Origin: Flabesymbios commensalis
Lineage: Eukaryota; Annelida; Polychaeta; Terebellida; Flabelligeridae
DNA: 64,000 nucleotides
Assembly (NCBI GenBank): GCA_964017125.1
Contig: OZ024908.1
Coordinates: 79,238,919-79,302,918 of the forward strand
Reading direction: 5' to 3'
Part shown: one piece after another, positions 54,970 through 64,000 of the stretch
How the letters are laid out: each line of letters starts with the position of its first letter
Numbering within the stretch: the stretch's first letter is position 1
Notes under the pieces: generated by a model
What the model was told of the DNA's origin: nothing
Database searches by the model: none
The model's input: only the letters and a program-made list of their open reading frames with translations
Made by a program: the position numbers and the translations under genes

Positions 54970-55560
54970 GTACATGTTGCCTGACATTTGAAGTTGCGTC
55001 TTGATGCCGCGAGCCACAACTTCAAATGGGTAAAAATTACCTACCTCTGTAGACATGAAATCAAAGTATATGGCAATCTAGCAAGTTTAAAGCGACACGA
55101 TGAGGCTAAAATCAGCAAAAAATCGGTGTAAACATGTCCATAGACTAGAACTACGAAAGTTTTAAAGTTTTTGTGCTGCGCATTTACCAGTTAAGCGAGA
55201 TATAAAGACGAAATTCCGGATTTCTTATTTCGGACATGCATGTCCAAAATAAGGAATACGGGAATTCCGTCTATGGCCTATGAACATGTTTACATCATAT
55301 GGTCATATTAAGAAGCCAAAAATAAAATTAACGATTTTTTGATGATTTTAGCCTGATTGTGTCGCTTTAAATGGTCATTTCTCATCGTAATATTATGGTG
55401 TAAAGGACTAAAACTAAGCCCTAAATAATTCAGATTTAACAAAAATGGAGGTCAATGATTTTGCTGATTGATGTCACGTGTTACCTTTACCATGTTAAAG
55501 AGCTGGTGTGTAATGCGGTGAAAAAATATATATAATCGGGACCGGCAGTTAAAGGGTTAA
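54970..55560. repeat. P2 MITE interrupted by a G1 MITE
   Basis: The P2 hairpin ACATTTGAAGTTGCGTC / GAGCCACAACTTCAAATGGG is at 54,988-55,030. P2 wording resumes after the G1 insert (GGTCATTTCTCATCG ... AAATGGAGGTCAATGATT) and ends GGCAGTTAAAGGGTTAA at about 55,559. The left end is eroded. Confidence 0.65.
55088..55372. repeat. G1 TTAA-flanked MITE nested in P2
   Basis: The ends TTAAAGCGACACGATGAGGC and GCCTGATTGTGTCGCTTTAA are near-perfect inverted repeats with TTAA on both sides. Inside, AATTCCGGATTTCTTATTTC and GAATACGGGAATTCCGTC, and GTAAACATGTCCATAGAC with its counterpart CTATGAACATGTTTAC, form a long imperfect foldback. Confidence 0.85.
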
Positions 55561-55574
55561 TAACCGTTCCCGTA

Positions 55575-56560
55575 AAAGCAGTCACTTCGGACGTTATCGT
55601 GGACCCTGTTGGCTCATTCGGTTCGGCTGTAACCTGGATGTACTGGGTTTAATTCCCTGACCAACTGGATATTTGTCATCGTGTTGTTGCAATTATAAAC
55701 AGTGCTACAAATTCATTAAAGGCGGTGAGAGTGGTGGGCTCACTAGGATACCAGCAGGAGTAGTGCAGTATAGCAGGGCCTACTGATCTCGGAATTTTAC
55801 GATATTGTCACAGTGCGATGTAATACAATATTCACCCATCCCATTGTATTAGAGAGCGTCCATATATTTACATTTCATCATAACACTTCTACAGATAGGC
55901 CTAAGTTAATTTGCAACCCAAAAAACACTGTGCGCAGCTCTATGCTTTGGTAGAGTATCCTCATCATTGACACATAAAATGTGTCGAGTAAACAGTTTTG
56001 TGGGCAAATGTCAGGGCGGTTTAGGCTAGTTGTAGTCATGGCAAGGTTTAAGCATCTGAGCTGACATAATGACAGAGATAGAAATTGGTGTAATTTGTAA
56101 AAGAATGTTAGATCTCCTTTAAATATTTTCATTTAAAAATTAGCCACAATTGCGATAATTAATAAAGAGCGCTCCTACAAACAGTACTTGTTGTTTTTTC
56201 TCATTTTTCCATCATGCTGCATTAGAATTATCTTTGTTACTACAGTTTTCGAAAAGCAAGCGCAATTTTTTTTTTCTTGTTACTAAGAATGGTATTTACA
56301 GTGCAACAGTAAGCGAATTTTAACGTCAGTTATAACGGATATAAACACTAATATAGAAAATCCACATTGGTAAAGTGGGATATATCAGTCCAATAAGGGT
56401 GTAATATTGTTCTTTGAAAGAACGTCGTTTAACAAAATAATATGTTAAGTGATTTAAACACGTTTTATTTATTAAATACATTTCAACATAGTTAATGAGA
56501 CATGCTACTATAAATACATGCTTTATTTAATAAAAACAAAGGTATATAATGGAGATATAT
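55575..56560. other. intergenic, no gene seen; possible SLC25A46 poly(A) signal
   Basis: AATAAA at 56,161-56,166 could end the SLC25A46 transcript, but nearer AT-rich candidates cannot be excluded. Nothing else was recognised. Confidence 0.3.
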
Positions 56561-57025
56561 ATTTTCTTTATTTCAGTGGTAATAACATTTGTGGGATCAA
56601 TCCTATTTGATTTGACCTTGCCAATGCCAAGTAAAAAACATGATAAGTCACTGGTCAGTGTGGGATTTTGTAGTAAAATTTGGCTTTTGGGGGGCTTGCA
56701 GATGCCATTTCCATGTTCTGGCAATAAATAAATTTTCACAAATCAAAGATGACTGCCTTTTCAATAAGAAATTTATTATAATCAGTTCTTATTAGTTGTT
56801 CTGAACTGGTGCGAGTATCTGTACCCGGCTATACCAACATTAGGCCATTTTTTTGTCTCCAAATCAGTCGTGTGACATGATTTATTGATAAATGATTTAT
56901 TTTTATCACACATCGATTCACATAATAAAATGAGATTAATTATGAGAGCAGTCCGAAAACAATTACCAGAAATAATATTGTAATATTTCGGAGGCAATTT
57001 TGCTGTGGTTAGCAAGCTAATAATA

Positions 57026-57172
57026 GCCAACAAACACGAGATGTTGACCCAATATTGGGTCAATATTGGTTTATGTTGGGCAGTGTCCCCAATATTGGTT
57101 TAATGTTGGGCGAACGTCATAGACGGTGGCCCAACATTAAACCAATATTGGATCGACGTCTCGTGTTTGCTT
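57026..57172. repeat. H1 hairpin element with duplicated arm
   Basis: It starts GCCAACAAACACGAGATGTT and ends GACGTCTCGTGTTTGCTTG. The left arm ATATTGGTTTA.TGTTGGGC is present twice, which makes this copy about 40 bp longer than the others; the inner hairpin closes around CGTCATAGACGG. Confidence 0.85.
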
Positions 57173-57267
57173 GTGCACATTGCCAACCAGTGACCCATTA
57201 TGTGAGAGACCGTTACACAAACACACATAAAATAGCATGATGATATGATATGATATTTGAACAAAGT

Positions 57268-57503
57268 TTAACCCTTACACCGATAATCACGAATAAAGCG
57301 TTTTTATTTTGTTTATTAGCCAATTAAATAACTGCTATTGGGAACGAAATATATGTTTAACATCACGATTTGCGAATGTTTGGTCTCCAATCAAACAAAA
57401 TATGAGTTATTTTCACCCACTTGAAGTTGTGGATCGCGGTAGCGAGACACAACTTCAAGTGGGTGAAAATATAAATTATTTATTTTAGCGCTTCAAAGGT
57501 TAA
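57268..57503. repeat. P2 TTAA-flanked MITE, well preserved
   Basis: It starts TTAACCCTTACACCGATAAT and ends TTTTAGCGCTTCAAAGGTTAA. The hairpin TTTTCACCCACTTGAAGTTG / CAACTTCAAGTGGGTGAAAA closes around TGGATCGCGGTAGCGAGACA. Confidence 0.88.
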
Positions 57504-57509
57504 AATATA

Positions 57510-60070
57510 CTCTGTAGCACAGTTGTAACTGATTTTACATGGGTGTATAGTTCAAAATATGTTATAATTTAATGGACTACTACGCACATAAATTTCACCA
57601 CTATCCTGAACAAATATTCCAACGCATTTTGACAAATATTGCAATAATTCTCCTGTAGCGAACCATTGGTAACAAAGTAGAAACGATTAAATTATAACAA
57701 TGTTTCAACAACGAAGTTCACAAAACCAGAAAATGTAAATGATCACATATCAATATAACTAAACAAGGATGTCAAGTGCACCTCTACTGTATAGAGCGTC
57801 GTACAATGTTAGTATTTAATAGTGTACACAATGAGATTCTACATTATTATGATCTACTGTACAATGCTCAAACTATGCAATGTAATTAGAATACTATTAA
57901 TTCATTAAACATCTTCTTACGCCAGTGATACAACATTCCATGAATATAAAACAAAAATACGAATCCTCCATTTCACATATAGCTTAGGTATGAAAAATAA
58001 ATTAGTTATCATGTTTACAGTGACACATGATTATACATGTAAACAAAAATAAAATTTATCATTACAGCTCGCACTTCAAAACTTCCTGATGGGTCACATT
58101 GATAAGTTGGCTTTTTAAAAACAACCAATGGAAATATTACAGATATGCAGGCCTATATTATGTATATCATCATCATGATCCAAGAAAACACAACACATTT
58201 GTATGACATTTATACAACGTCCTCGACGTTGGTCCAACATTGTCTAAATGTTTGTGTTTGCTGGGATAACGTTATGCATCACTGTTGTATGCGTTCATGC
58301 AGGAGGCAACACTCACAGCAGTAGGAACACCTAACGCGCACACATTTGACTACGTGCAAGCTATATGGGCGGATACAGAATCAAGAACGTTGGTTGATAT
58401 CTTCGGCATTTTTAAGACAAACGTTTAGCTTGTCTAGTAACCAGGCAACTGTGTGTAATGTTAATATGAAAACATTGTTACAAAATATGATATTATGACT
58501 TTACCTGAATTGCAAGGCAAAGAAATACAAAATTGAGCGATATTAAAAAAATGCTCTCCTCCTACAGTAACAAATATAGACAAGGGACCCAGTTTATAAA
58601 ATAATATATTAATTTTATATTCCATTTAGTTCTTAACTATGAATGTACTGTACATTGATATAATTCCATGCTATATTATGCCTAATTCGCTATTATTGCG
58701 AATCCTTATTCTGTATTCATCTACTTGCTCCTTGACACAGAAGAGGCCTATAATGTATATGTATGTAAAATACGGAAAGTGATGTATGTATTTATGTATA
58801 TAACGGTATGTAACATCATATACCTATCCCCATGTCATATAAAATGACACAATTTCACAACATTAAATACATAGTTTCAATAATAAAACAATTAAGAACT
58901 ATGTGTATTGCACCAAAATGTACCAGTATTTATTTTAAAACGTATTATTACTGTGCATAGCAGTTAGTGGCAGATCCGAGGTGGTTAACACAACTCTCGG
59001 CTAGCTCTCAGCTGTCTAATGCCTAAATTATCTGGTACCAACACCATACTCTTGAAAAAATGCAAATATATTTCATATATTATTTAAAAGAACATTCTTG
59101 GAAAAAAGCGTGACTCGCCACTCCAGGTACCAGTATATTTAATGCTATGAACAGTTATTAAAAAAAAATATTAAGTGCTATGTTTTTTAATAGAGAAATG
59201 CATTTTGTTTGCTTAAATGCAGAATTAAATTGTGCCTTTTTGTAGAGCAATCAAATAAGACCATTACATAAAATAAACACAGCTGAAGGATACATGAAAT
59301 AATCCTATCGCACCATTAGAGTATAGAGTAGAAAACAAAATTACATTAACATTCATATTAATACCATACAAAGGCACAAATTACATTACCAACTGAAATA
59401 AGTACGTGAATATATAATATAAATACATATAAAATAAAGTGTTTGTAAATCGTTTTCTCGAAGATTCAGTTCACAATACAATGATGTGTGCCAATAAAAC
59501 CTGTATATATTTAGCGCATAGAATAGGTATATAGTGTTAATGTAGACTCATACATGCAATAATGTTTATAGGCCTATGGTACGTTATTACTACAATGGAG
59601 GTTATCTAGTTTCTTTAAATAATCAATTCAATCTAATTTCTAATGAAATTAGATTCCTAAGTCTATAACTATAGCTTCATGATTGTTAGTTTTATTTTCC
59701 TATTAGATTATAGAAGTCAGTTATACATTGAAAAAGTAATTATCTTGGCAAAAACGTTAGCCATTATGTTTAAAGGATATACGTGTATATACATTACCAA
59801 ATACAACATACGCATACATAAGTATGTCTTTGTACAATACTAGAATAGAATGGTGTCACAATGTAACGGTTGTTATAACATGATATTAACATACATAAGT
59901 ATATCCCTGTGTAATACTGATGATTAATACAGTCATTGAATACAAGTAGGAAGACATGTAATGTTTCAATCAGCCCCAGTGTGTATGTCAAATGAGATAC
60001 TGGTAGGAATAGGGGGAAATCTTGGCGAGTCAGAGATCAAATGATGTCATCATCATACTACCATCGGCAA
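57510..60070. other. AT-rich stretch, no gene seen
   Basis: About 2.5 kb of AT-rich sequence with only short open frames. A partial H1 right half (ACGTTGGTCCAACATTG then TTGTGTTTGCTGGGA) lies at about 58,210-58,266. Part of the left-hand stretch could be 3' UTR or flank of SERINC, which is transcribed towards it. A 10-bp hairpin ATCTAATTTC / GAAATTAGAT lies near 59,630-59,653. Confidence 0.4.
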
Positions 60071-60078
60071 ATCACACT

Positions 60079-60186
60079 CCCTGCAAGCAGGAAACATTGA
60101 ACCAATGTTGTTTTATTGCTGGATCAGCGTCGTAGAAGGTGGACCATCATTAAAGCAACACTGGGTCAATGTGTCGTGCTTGCTGG
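60079..60186. repeat. H1 hairpin element copy
   Basis: It starts CCCTGCAAGCAGGAAACATT and ends ATGTGTCGTGCTTGCTGG, with arms around CAGCGTCGTAGAAGG. Its neighbour starts only 24 bp further on. Confidence 0.82.
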
Positions 60187-60209
60187 TCTGTGAATTATAT
60201 TTGGCTCAT

Positions 60210-60320
60210 ACCCAGCACACATGAGACGTTGACCCAACGCTGGTTTACTGTTGGGCCAGTGTCGCAGACGGTGGGCCAACAGTAAACCAACGTTGGGCTA
60301 ACGTCTCATGTGTTCTGGGT
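60210..60320. repeat. H1 hairpin element copy, best preserved
   Basis: It starts ACCCAGCACACATGAGACGT and ends ACGTCTCATGTGTTCTGGGT. The arms GCTGGTTTACTGTTGGGCCA and TGGGCCAACAGTAAACCAAC pair almost without mismatch around GTGTCGCAGACGG. Confidence 0.9.
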
Positions 60321-60411
60321 ACGCACTGTATTGGTCAAATTGAGTAGTGACGTGTCTTCGAAATTGAAACACTCTGGGCACAGTCTCAAAAGTGCAGACA
60401 CCTAGTACACA

Positions 60412-60533
60412 CCAGGGCCCGTATTCTTGTACAAGTTACGATATATCGCAGGCTTCGGATTGGTCGAGATGGCCATCTCGACCAATCATAAGCCTGCGAT
60501 ATATCGTAACTTGTACCAGAATACGGGCCCTGG
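60412..60533. repeat. 122-bp near-perfect palindrome (CCAGGGCCCGTATTC ends)
   Basis: The arms meet exactly at GATGG/CCATC (60472/60473). CCAGGGCCCGTATTC at the left is mirrored by GAATACGGGCCCTGG at the right; only about three mismatches separate the two 61-nt arms, and there is no loop. Flanks read ACACA and ACACG, a possible short target duplication. Family unknown to me from ends alone; MITE-like. Confidence 0.9.
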
Positions 60534-61046
60534 ACACGTATTCTCGAGATAATTGGTCGAGATGTGCAGCGTATATAGGATTACTGCCCCTGTCTTCTCC
60601 CCTGTATGATTATTTTTGTGCGTCAGTCACTTCAGCATTTGACTCTATTATTAGACCTGACAGATTTGTGTTTGATAGAAATGTTATCAGACAAAAAACA
60701 CGACCTCACTAGCTGACCTCTTGGTCCCCTAGAATGCCCCCTATTGCTACTAGTGGCTCTGGCACTGGTATACTTTCACAACGACCTACCTGTTATGTTC
60801 AGAACTTTCATTCAGATTGAATATCTGACCAATTAAACACTCACCAGAATTAACCGAAATACAAGGAAATAATCAATTATAAATTTTGTACTATATATTC
60901 TAATCGTCATGTTGTTCTAGTCTCTTGTCAAATTGATATTTTTTCACATAAATTAGATAAATCAGCAGCAATGAAGGAACACGAATACGAAATATGAAAC
61001 ATTCTTGGAACAAATATAGTAGATGTAAACAAAATGTCTCAGGTTG

Positions 61047-62524
61047 TCACACTGTCAATTCTGCGTCACTTTGTTTCCTGCCTCTCAGTGGAGAACTGGG
61101 GTTATCAACAACATTTTGCTCTTGCTCTTCAGTCTTCTCATCATTTTTCCAGATTTTAGAGAAATCTCTCCCAGGGATACATGTTGGCACGAATATTGTC
61201 CACATGAAGATAAAGACACATATCCAGCTCGAAGCCATTTTTGTCCACACCGAAGGCCAATTTAGTCCAAATGTTCTGAGCTCTGATTCTTTAGGTCTGT
61301 CAAAAATGCATTGCTAATAATTTAACACCACTCTAAAATTTATGCTATCGAGGTGATGGATATAATCCAACACCAAAACAATATGCAACAGTACTCTTTG
61401 GATTTCATTAAAATAAACCGAAATATTTTCTTTATTTATTCTTTATATCTTTTTCAAAATTCATCTAAAGACAAATAAGAGGCTTGAAGTCCTACAGCAT
61501 CTCGCCCCATAAATTAGGTTTTTAAGTTTCTGTGCCCACAAATCATTAAAAAGTCGACCTGTGGCAACCATTAGAATTTTATATTGTTCGGAATGTTATT
61601 AAAAACAATTAATAATTCTGACTAGTTTTGAATAATGGCCATACAGTCGAAGGTAAATAATTATGTCAAAGGTCATAACCCCCAAAAGTCACATCTAAAC
61701 CCTCTAAGGGATGTGTGCAATATGAAAATATTCCAGCAAACGCTTTCTAAGATATCGGTCAGAAACGAAACACAAGACATGCTGCTGAGAATATCCCTCG
61801 TCGTACTTCGTGAGAGGGGGTAAAAACTCACTTGCCCATCTCCATGTTGCTAGGAATGCAATTTGTATGTTTTGAAAATTTTGACTACATGTACTAGTTT
61901 TCGCCCACAAAAAAGCGTGACGAACGCCTGCCATACGCATCGCAATAATAATACCTAGATAATAATAAACTTTATAGAGGGTAGACCATTTAGTACATCG
62001 TACTAATTTGCAGTGGGCCCTCTTTATACACATGCAGTAGTACAATGATTTGAATATGTACAAAACTAATGTTAAAATATAATACAATATTTGAAATTTA
62101 TACATAAATTTACACTGCAAAAACATCATGACAATTTAAGAATATGTACATCATAAATGTATTAATTTTTATTTATTATTTAGTTATTGCTATACATACC
62201 CGGTAGTACATAATAACTAGAGATAATTGTAACGATAAGAAAATAAATTATTGCCATACATATTGTGTAAACATTTTTCCCACCCGGATCCCAGCGTACT
62301 AAAATGCCCCCTCCCCTAAGGGACGGGGGATAGAAAAATTCCTACGAAAATCCATATATGTGAAAAATGAATTTTTACTGACTTGTACCACATGGTGAGC
62401 TGCATCATGATGTATAGACTCGCCAAGCAGAAAACAAAGTGAAAGAAAGAGTAACTGTAATGTACACCATCTACTTCATCATACTCCACGTGCTGCCCGC
62501 CCGCTACATCAGCAGGTTGTCCAG
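61047..62524 (-). CDS. SERINC: SERINC (serine incorporator, TDE1 family), last two coding exons, partial
   Basis: Minus strand. Penultimate exon 62524-62383, final exon 61296-61047 with stop TGA. The joined C-terminal part reads ...[36 protein letters not shown] / [45 protein letters not shown]. This matches the last two membrane helices of vertebrate SERINC1/3 ([11 protein letters not shown]...[12 protein letters not shown] and AVWVKI.SSW......WT..AP). SERINCs are multipass membrane proteins of endomembranes and plasma membrane, linked to serine-lipid synthesis and lipid scrambling. Splice sites are GT-AG (CAA/GTCAGT; TTGACAG) and the phase agrees. The usual protein ends shortly after RDF; here about 37 charged residues follow, ending AELTV. 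The upstream exons are not in the remaining 1.5 kb and lie beyond the right edge. Confidence 0.93.
61950..62110 (-). repeat. retroposon tail-like repeat in the SERINC intron
   Basis: AATAATAATAAACTTTATAG, AGGGTAGACC and later GTGGGCCCTCTTTATACA follow the same layout as 4,432-4,600 (AATAATAAT.., AAAGACTTTATTTACTGAGG, GTGGGGCCCTCATATAC). On the minus strand both end in a TTA microsatellite, as the 3' ends of several LINE/SINE families do. Confidence 0.5.
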
Positions 62525-62640
62525 CTATAACAAAGAAATATATTTATACTCCCAGTTAAATACATAATTAAGAAATCTAAAAACTGGTGGCACTTAAGGA
62601 TCTCTTGAGAAGGTGACATGATCAGTCCTCTTGAGTATGT

Positions 62641-63096
62641 TTAAACCCTTAAAGAGCTTAAAACCCTTAAGGTTTTTTCCAATTTGAAATCATCATTAAT
62701 GTCTTAGTTAGCTCTTTCTGCTTCATTTGAATACTTATGTTATGAGTTTATGCCCTGTATAATGCTCTTCACAAGTGGGTATAAATATTTTTGAATATTT
62801 TTTATCATTTTAAAATTCTTTGTCACAGTTTAACCTTTACAGTGCGGGGATCGACTTTAGAAGTCAGATTCTGATGTCTAGACTTCAGAAATCCGACATC
62901 TAAAGTCAATACTAATAAAGTTGATCCCCGTAGCCCTCATAAAAGGGCAAAGTATTCATAATGACCGTAGACCCATAACATAGGTATACAAATAAAGTGG
63001 AAGGAGCCACCTAGGACATTTATGATGATTTCAAATTGAAAGAATCAGTTGGTCTGTATGGTTTATACAAAAACAATTCCGCATTGTAAGGGTTAA
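62641..63096. repeat. two abutting P1 MITEs
   Basis: The first starts TTAAACCCTTAAAGAGC at 62,641 with AATTTGAAATCATCATTAAT and TCTTAGTTAGCTCTTTCTGC. The second starts near 62,829 (TTTAACCTTTACAGTGCGGG), has a long hairpin (TCGACTTTAGAAGTCAGATT / CCGACATCTAAAGTC) and GGTCTGTATGGTTTATAC, and ends CCGCATTGTAAGGGTTAA. They seem to be inverted relative to each other. Confidence 0.75.
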
Positions 63097-63107
63097 TACA
63101 TCAATGT

Positions 63108-63908
63108 ACTGTATGTACAGTATATAAGATATAACTCACGTTTGTATGCACAGTATGTACAGTATATAAGATAGAACTCACGTTTGTATGCACAGCATGT
63201 ACAGTATATAGATAGAACTCACGTTTGTATGCACAGTATGTACAGTATATAAGATAGAACTCACGTTTGTATGCACAGTATGTACAGTATATAAGATAGA
63301 ACTCACGTTTGTATGCACAGCATGTACAGTATATAGATAGAACTCACGTTTGTATGCACAGTATGTACAGTATATAAGATAGAACTCACGTTTGTATGCA
63401 CAGTATGTACAGTATATAAGATAGAACTCACGATTGTATGCACAGCATGTACAGTATATAAGATACAACTCACGTTTGTATGCACAGTATGTACAGTATA
63501 TAAGATAGAACTCACGTTTGTATGCACAGTATGTACAGTATATAAGATAGAACTCACGTTTGTATGCACAGTATGTACAGTATATAAGATAGAACTCACG
63601 TTTGTATGCACAGCATGTACAGTATATGAGATAGAACTCACGTTTGTATGCACAGTATGTACAGTATTTAAGATAGAACTCACGTTTGTATGCACAGCAT
63701 GTACAGTATATAAGATAGAACTCACGTTTGTATGCACAGTATGTACAGTATATAAGATAGAACTCACGTTTGTATGCACAGTATGTACAGTATATAAGAT
63801 AGAACTCACGTTTGTATGCACAGTATGTACAGTATATAAGATAGAACTCACGTTTGTATGCACAGTATGTACAGTATATAAGATAGAACTCACGTTTGTA
63901 TGCACAGC
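63108..63908. repeat. 42-bp minisatellite, about 19 units
   Basis: The unit contains GATAGAACTCACGTTTGTAT, GCACAGTATGTACAGTATAT. A few units are 41 bp. Because 42 is a multiple of three, the array stays open in several minus-strand frames for up to about 207 codons (14-residue repeat VHTVHTNVSSILYT). This is a repeat artefact. The array ends in GCAGCAGCAGCA. Confidence 0.95.
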
Positions 63909-64000
63909 AGCAGCAGCATATATCATTCTACAAGAGAAGATCAGTTATCTAATATGGAGCATTTACACGAGTTACGATTATCTACAAGGTGTATATGGTA
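63909..64000. other. edge of window, nothing seen
   Basis: About 90 bp after the minisatellite, no exon of SERINC recognised. Confidence 0.4.

Noticed and set aside
56549-56731. Plus-strand frame starting MEIYIFFISVVITFVGSI
   Set aside because: The hydrophobic start looks like a signal anchor, but there is no supporting exon, and the frame lies in AT-rich DNA where such strings arise by chance.
63303-63926. Minus-strand open frame of about 207 codons
   Set aside because: It is made of the 42-bp minisatellite read in frame; every residue follows the repeat.

Overview
The window looks like nuclear DNA of a marine invertebrate animal. The genes are split by canonical GT-AG introns, the three recognisable proteins are single-copy metazoan genes (a CDC34-type ubiquitin conjugase, the mitochondrial outer-membrane protein SLC25A46, and a SERINC membrane protein), and the DNA between exons is packed with short hairpin transposons, SINEs, LINE scraps and minisatellites. 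The phylum cannot be fixed from sequence reading alone. The 8-bp palindrome TAGGCCTA is strongly over-represented.

Layout. 1-7,300: a broken Ty3/Gypsy-type LTR retroelement on the minus strand (gag-like, reverse transcriptase, RNase H, integrase), itself invaded by a second, smaller LTR element (4-bp target duplication) and by an AT-rich retroposon piece. 7,300-13,900: gene-poor DNA with one or two LTR-like segments. 13,972-25,262: a complete five-exon UBE2R/CDC34 gene on the plus strand. Its 8.3-kb first intron holds two tandem arrays, a 5S-rRNA-derived segment, a LINE fragment and several hairpin elements. 26,400-36,400: repeats, including a 2.5-kb element with a 12-unit internal array, and one orphan ORF ending in a stop (32,994-33,197). 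36,443-38,090: a four-exon gene for a small secreted glycoprotein of unknown family. 42,841-54,052: a complete nine-exon SLC25A46 gene on the plus strand; intron 1 holds minisatellites and a LINE fragment. 54,060-60,540: dense hairpin MITEs and AT-rich DNA. 61,047-62,524: the last two coding exons of a SERINC gene on the minus strand; upstream exons lie beyond the right edge. 63,108-63,908: a 42-bp minisatellite.

The genes do not form a pathway: one is a cytosolic/nuclear ubiquitin E2, one acts in mitochondrial dynamics, one is a multipass lipid-related membrane protein and one is secreted. The most remarkable content is the non-coding layer: about 15 copies of a ~105-bp near-palindrome (family H1), two TTAA-flanked MITE families (P1, P2) resembling piggyBac derivatives, a third TTAA-flanked family (G1) with one copy nested inside P2, and two tRNA-derived SINEs with clean target duplications.
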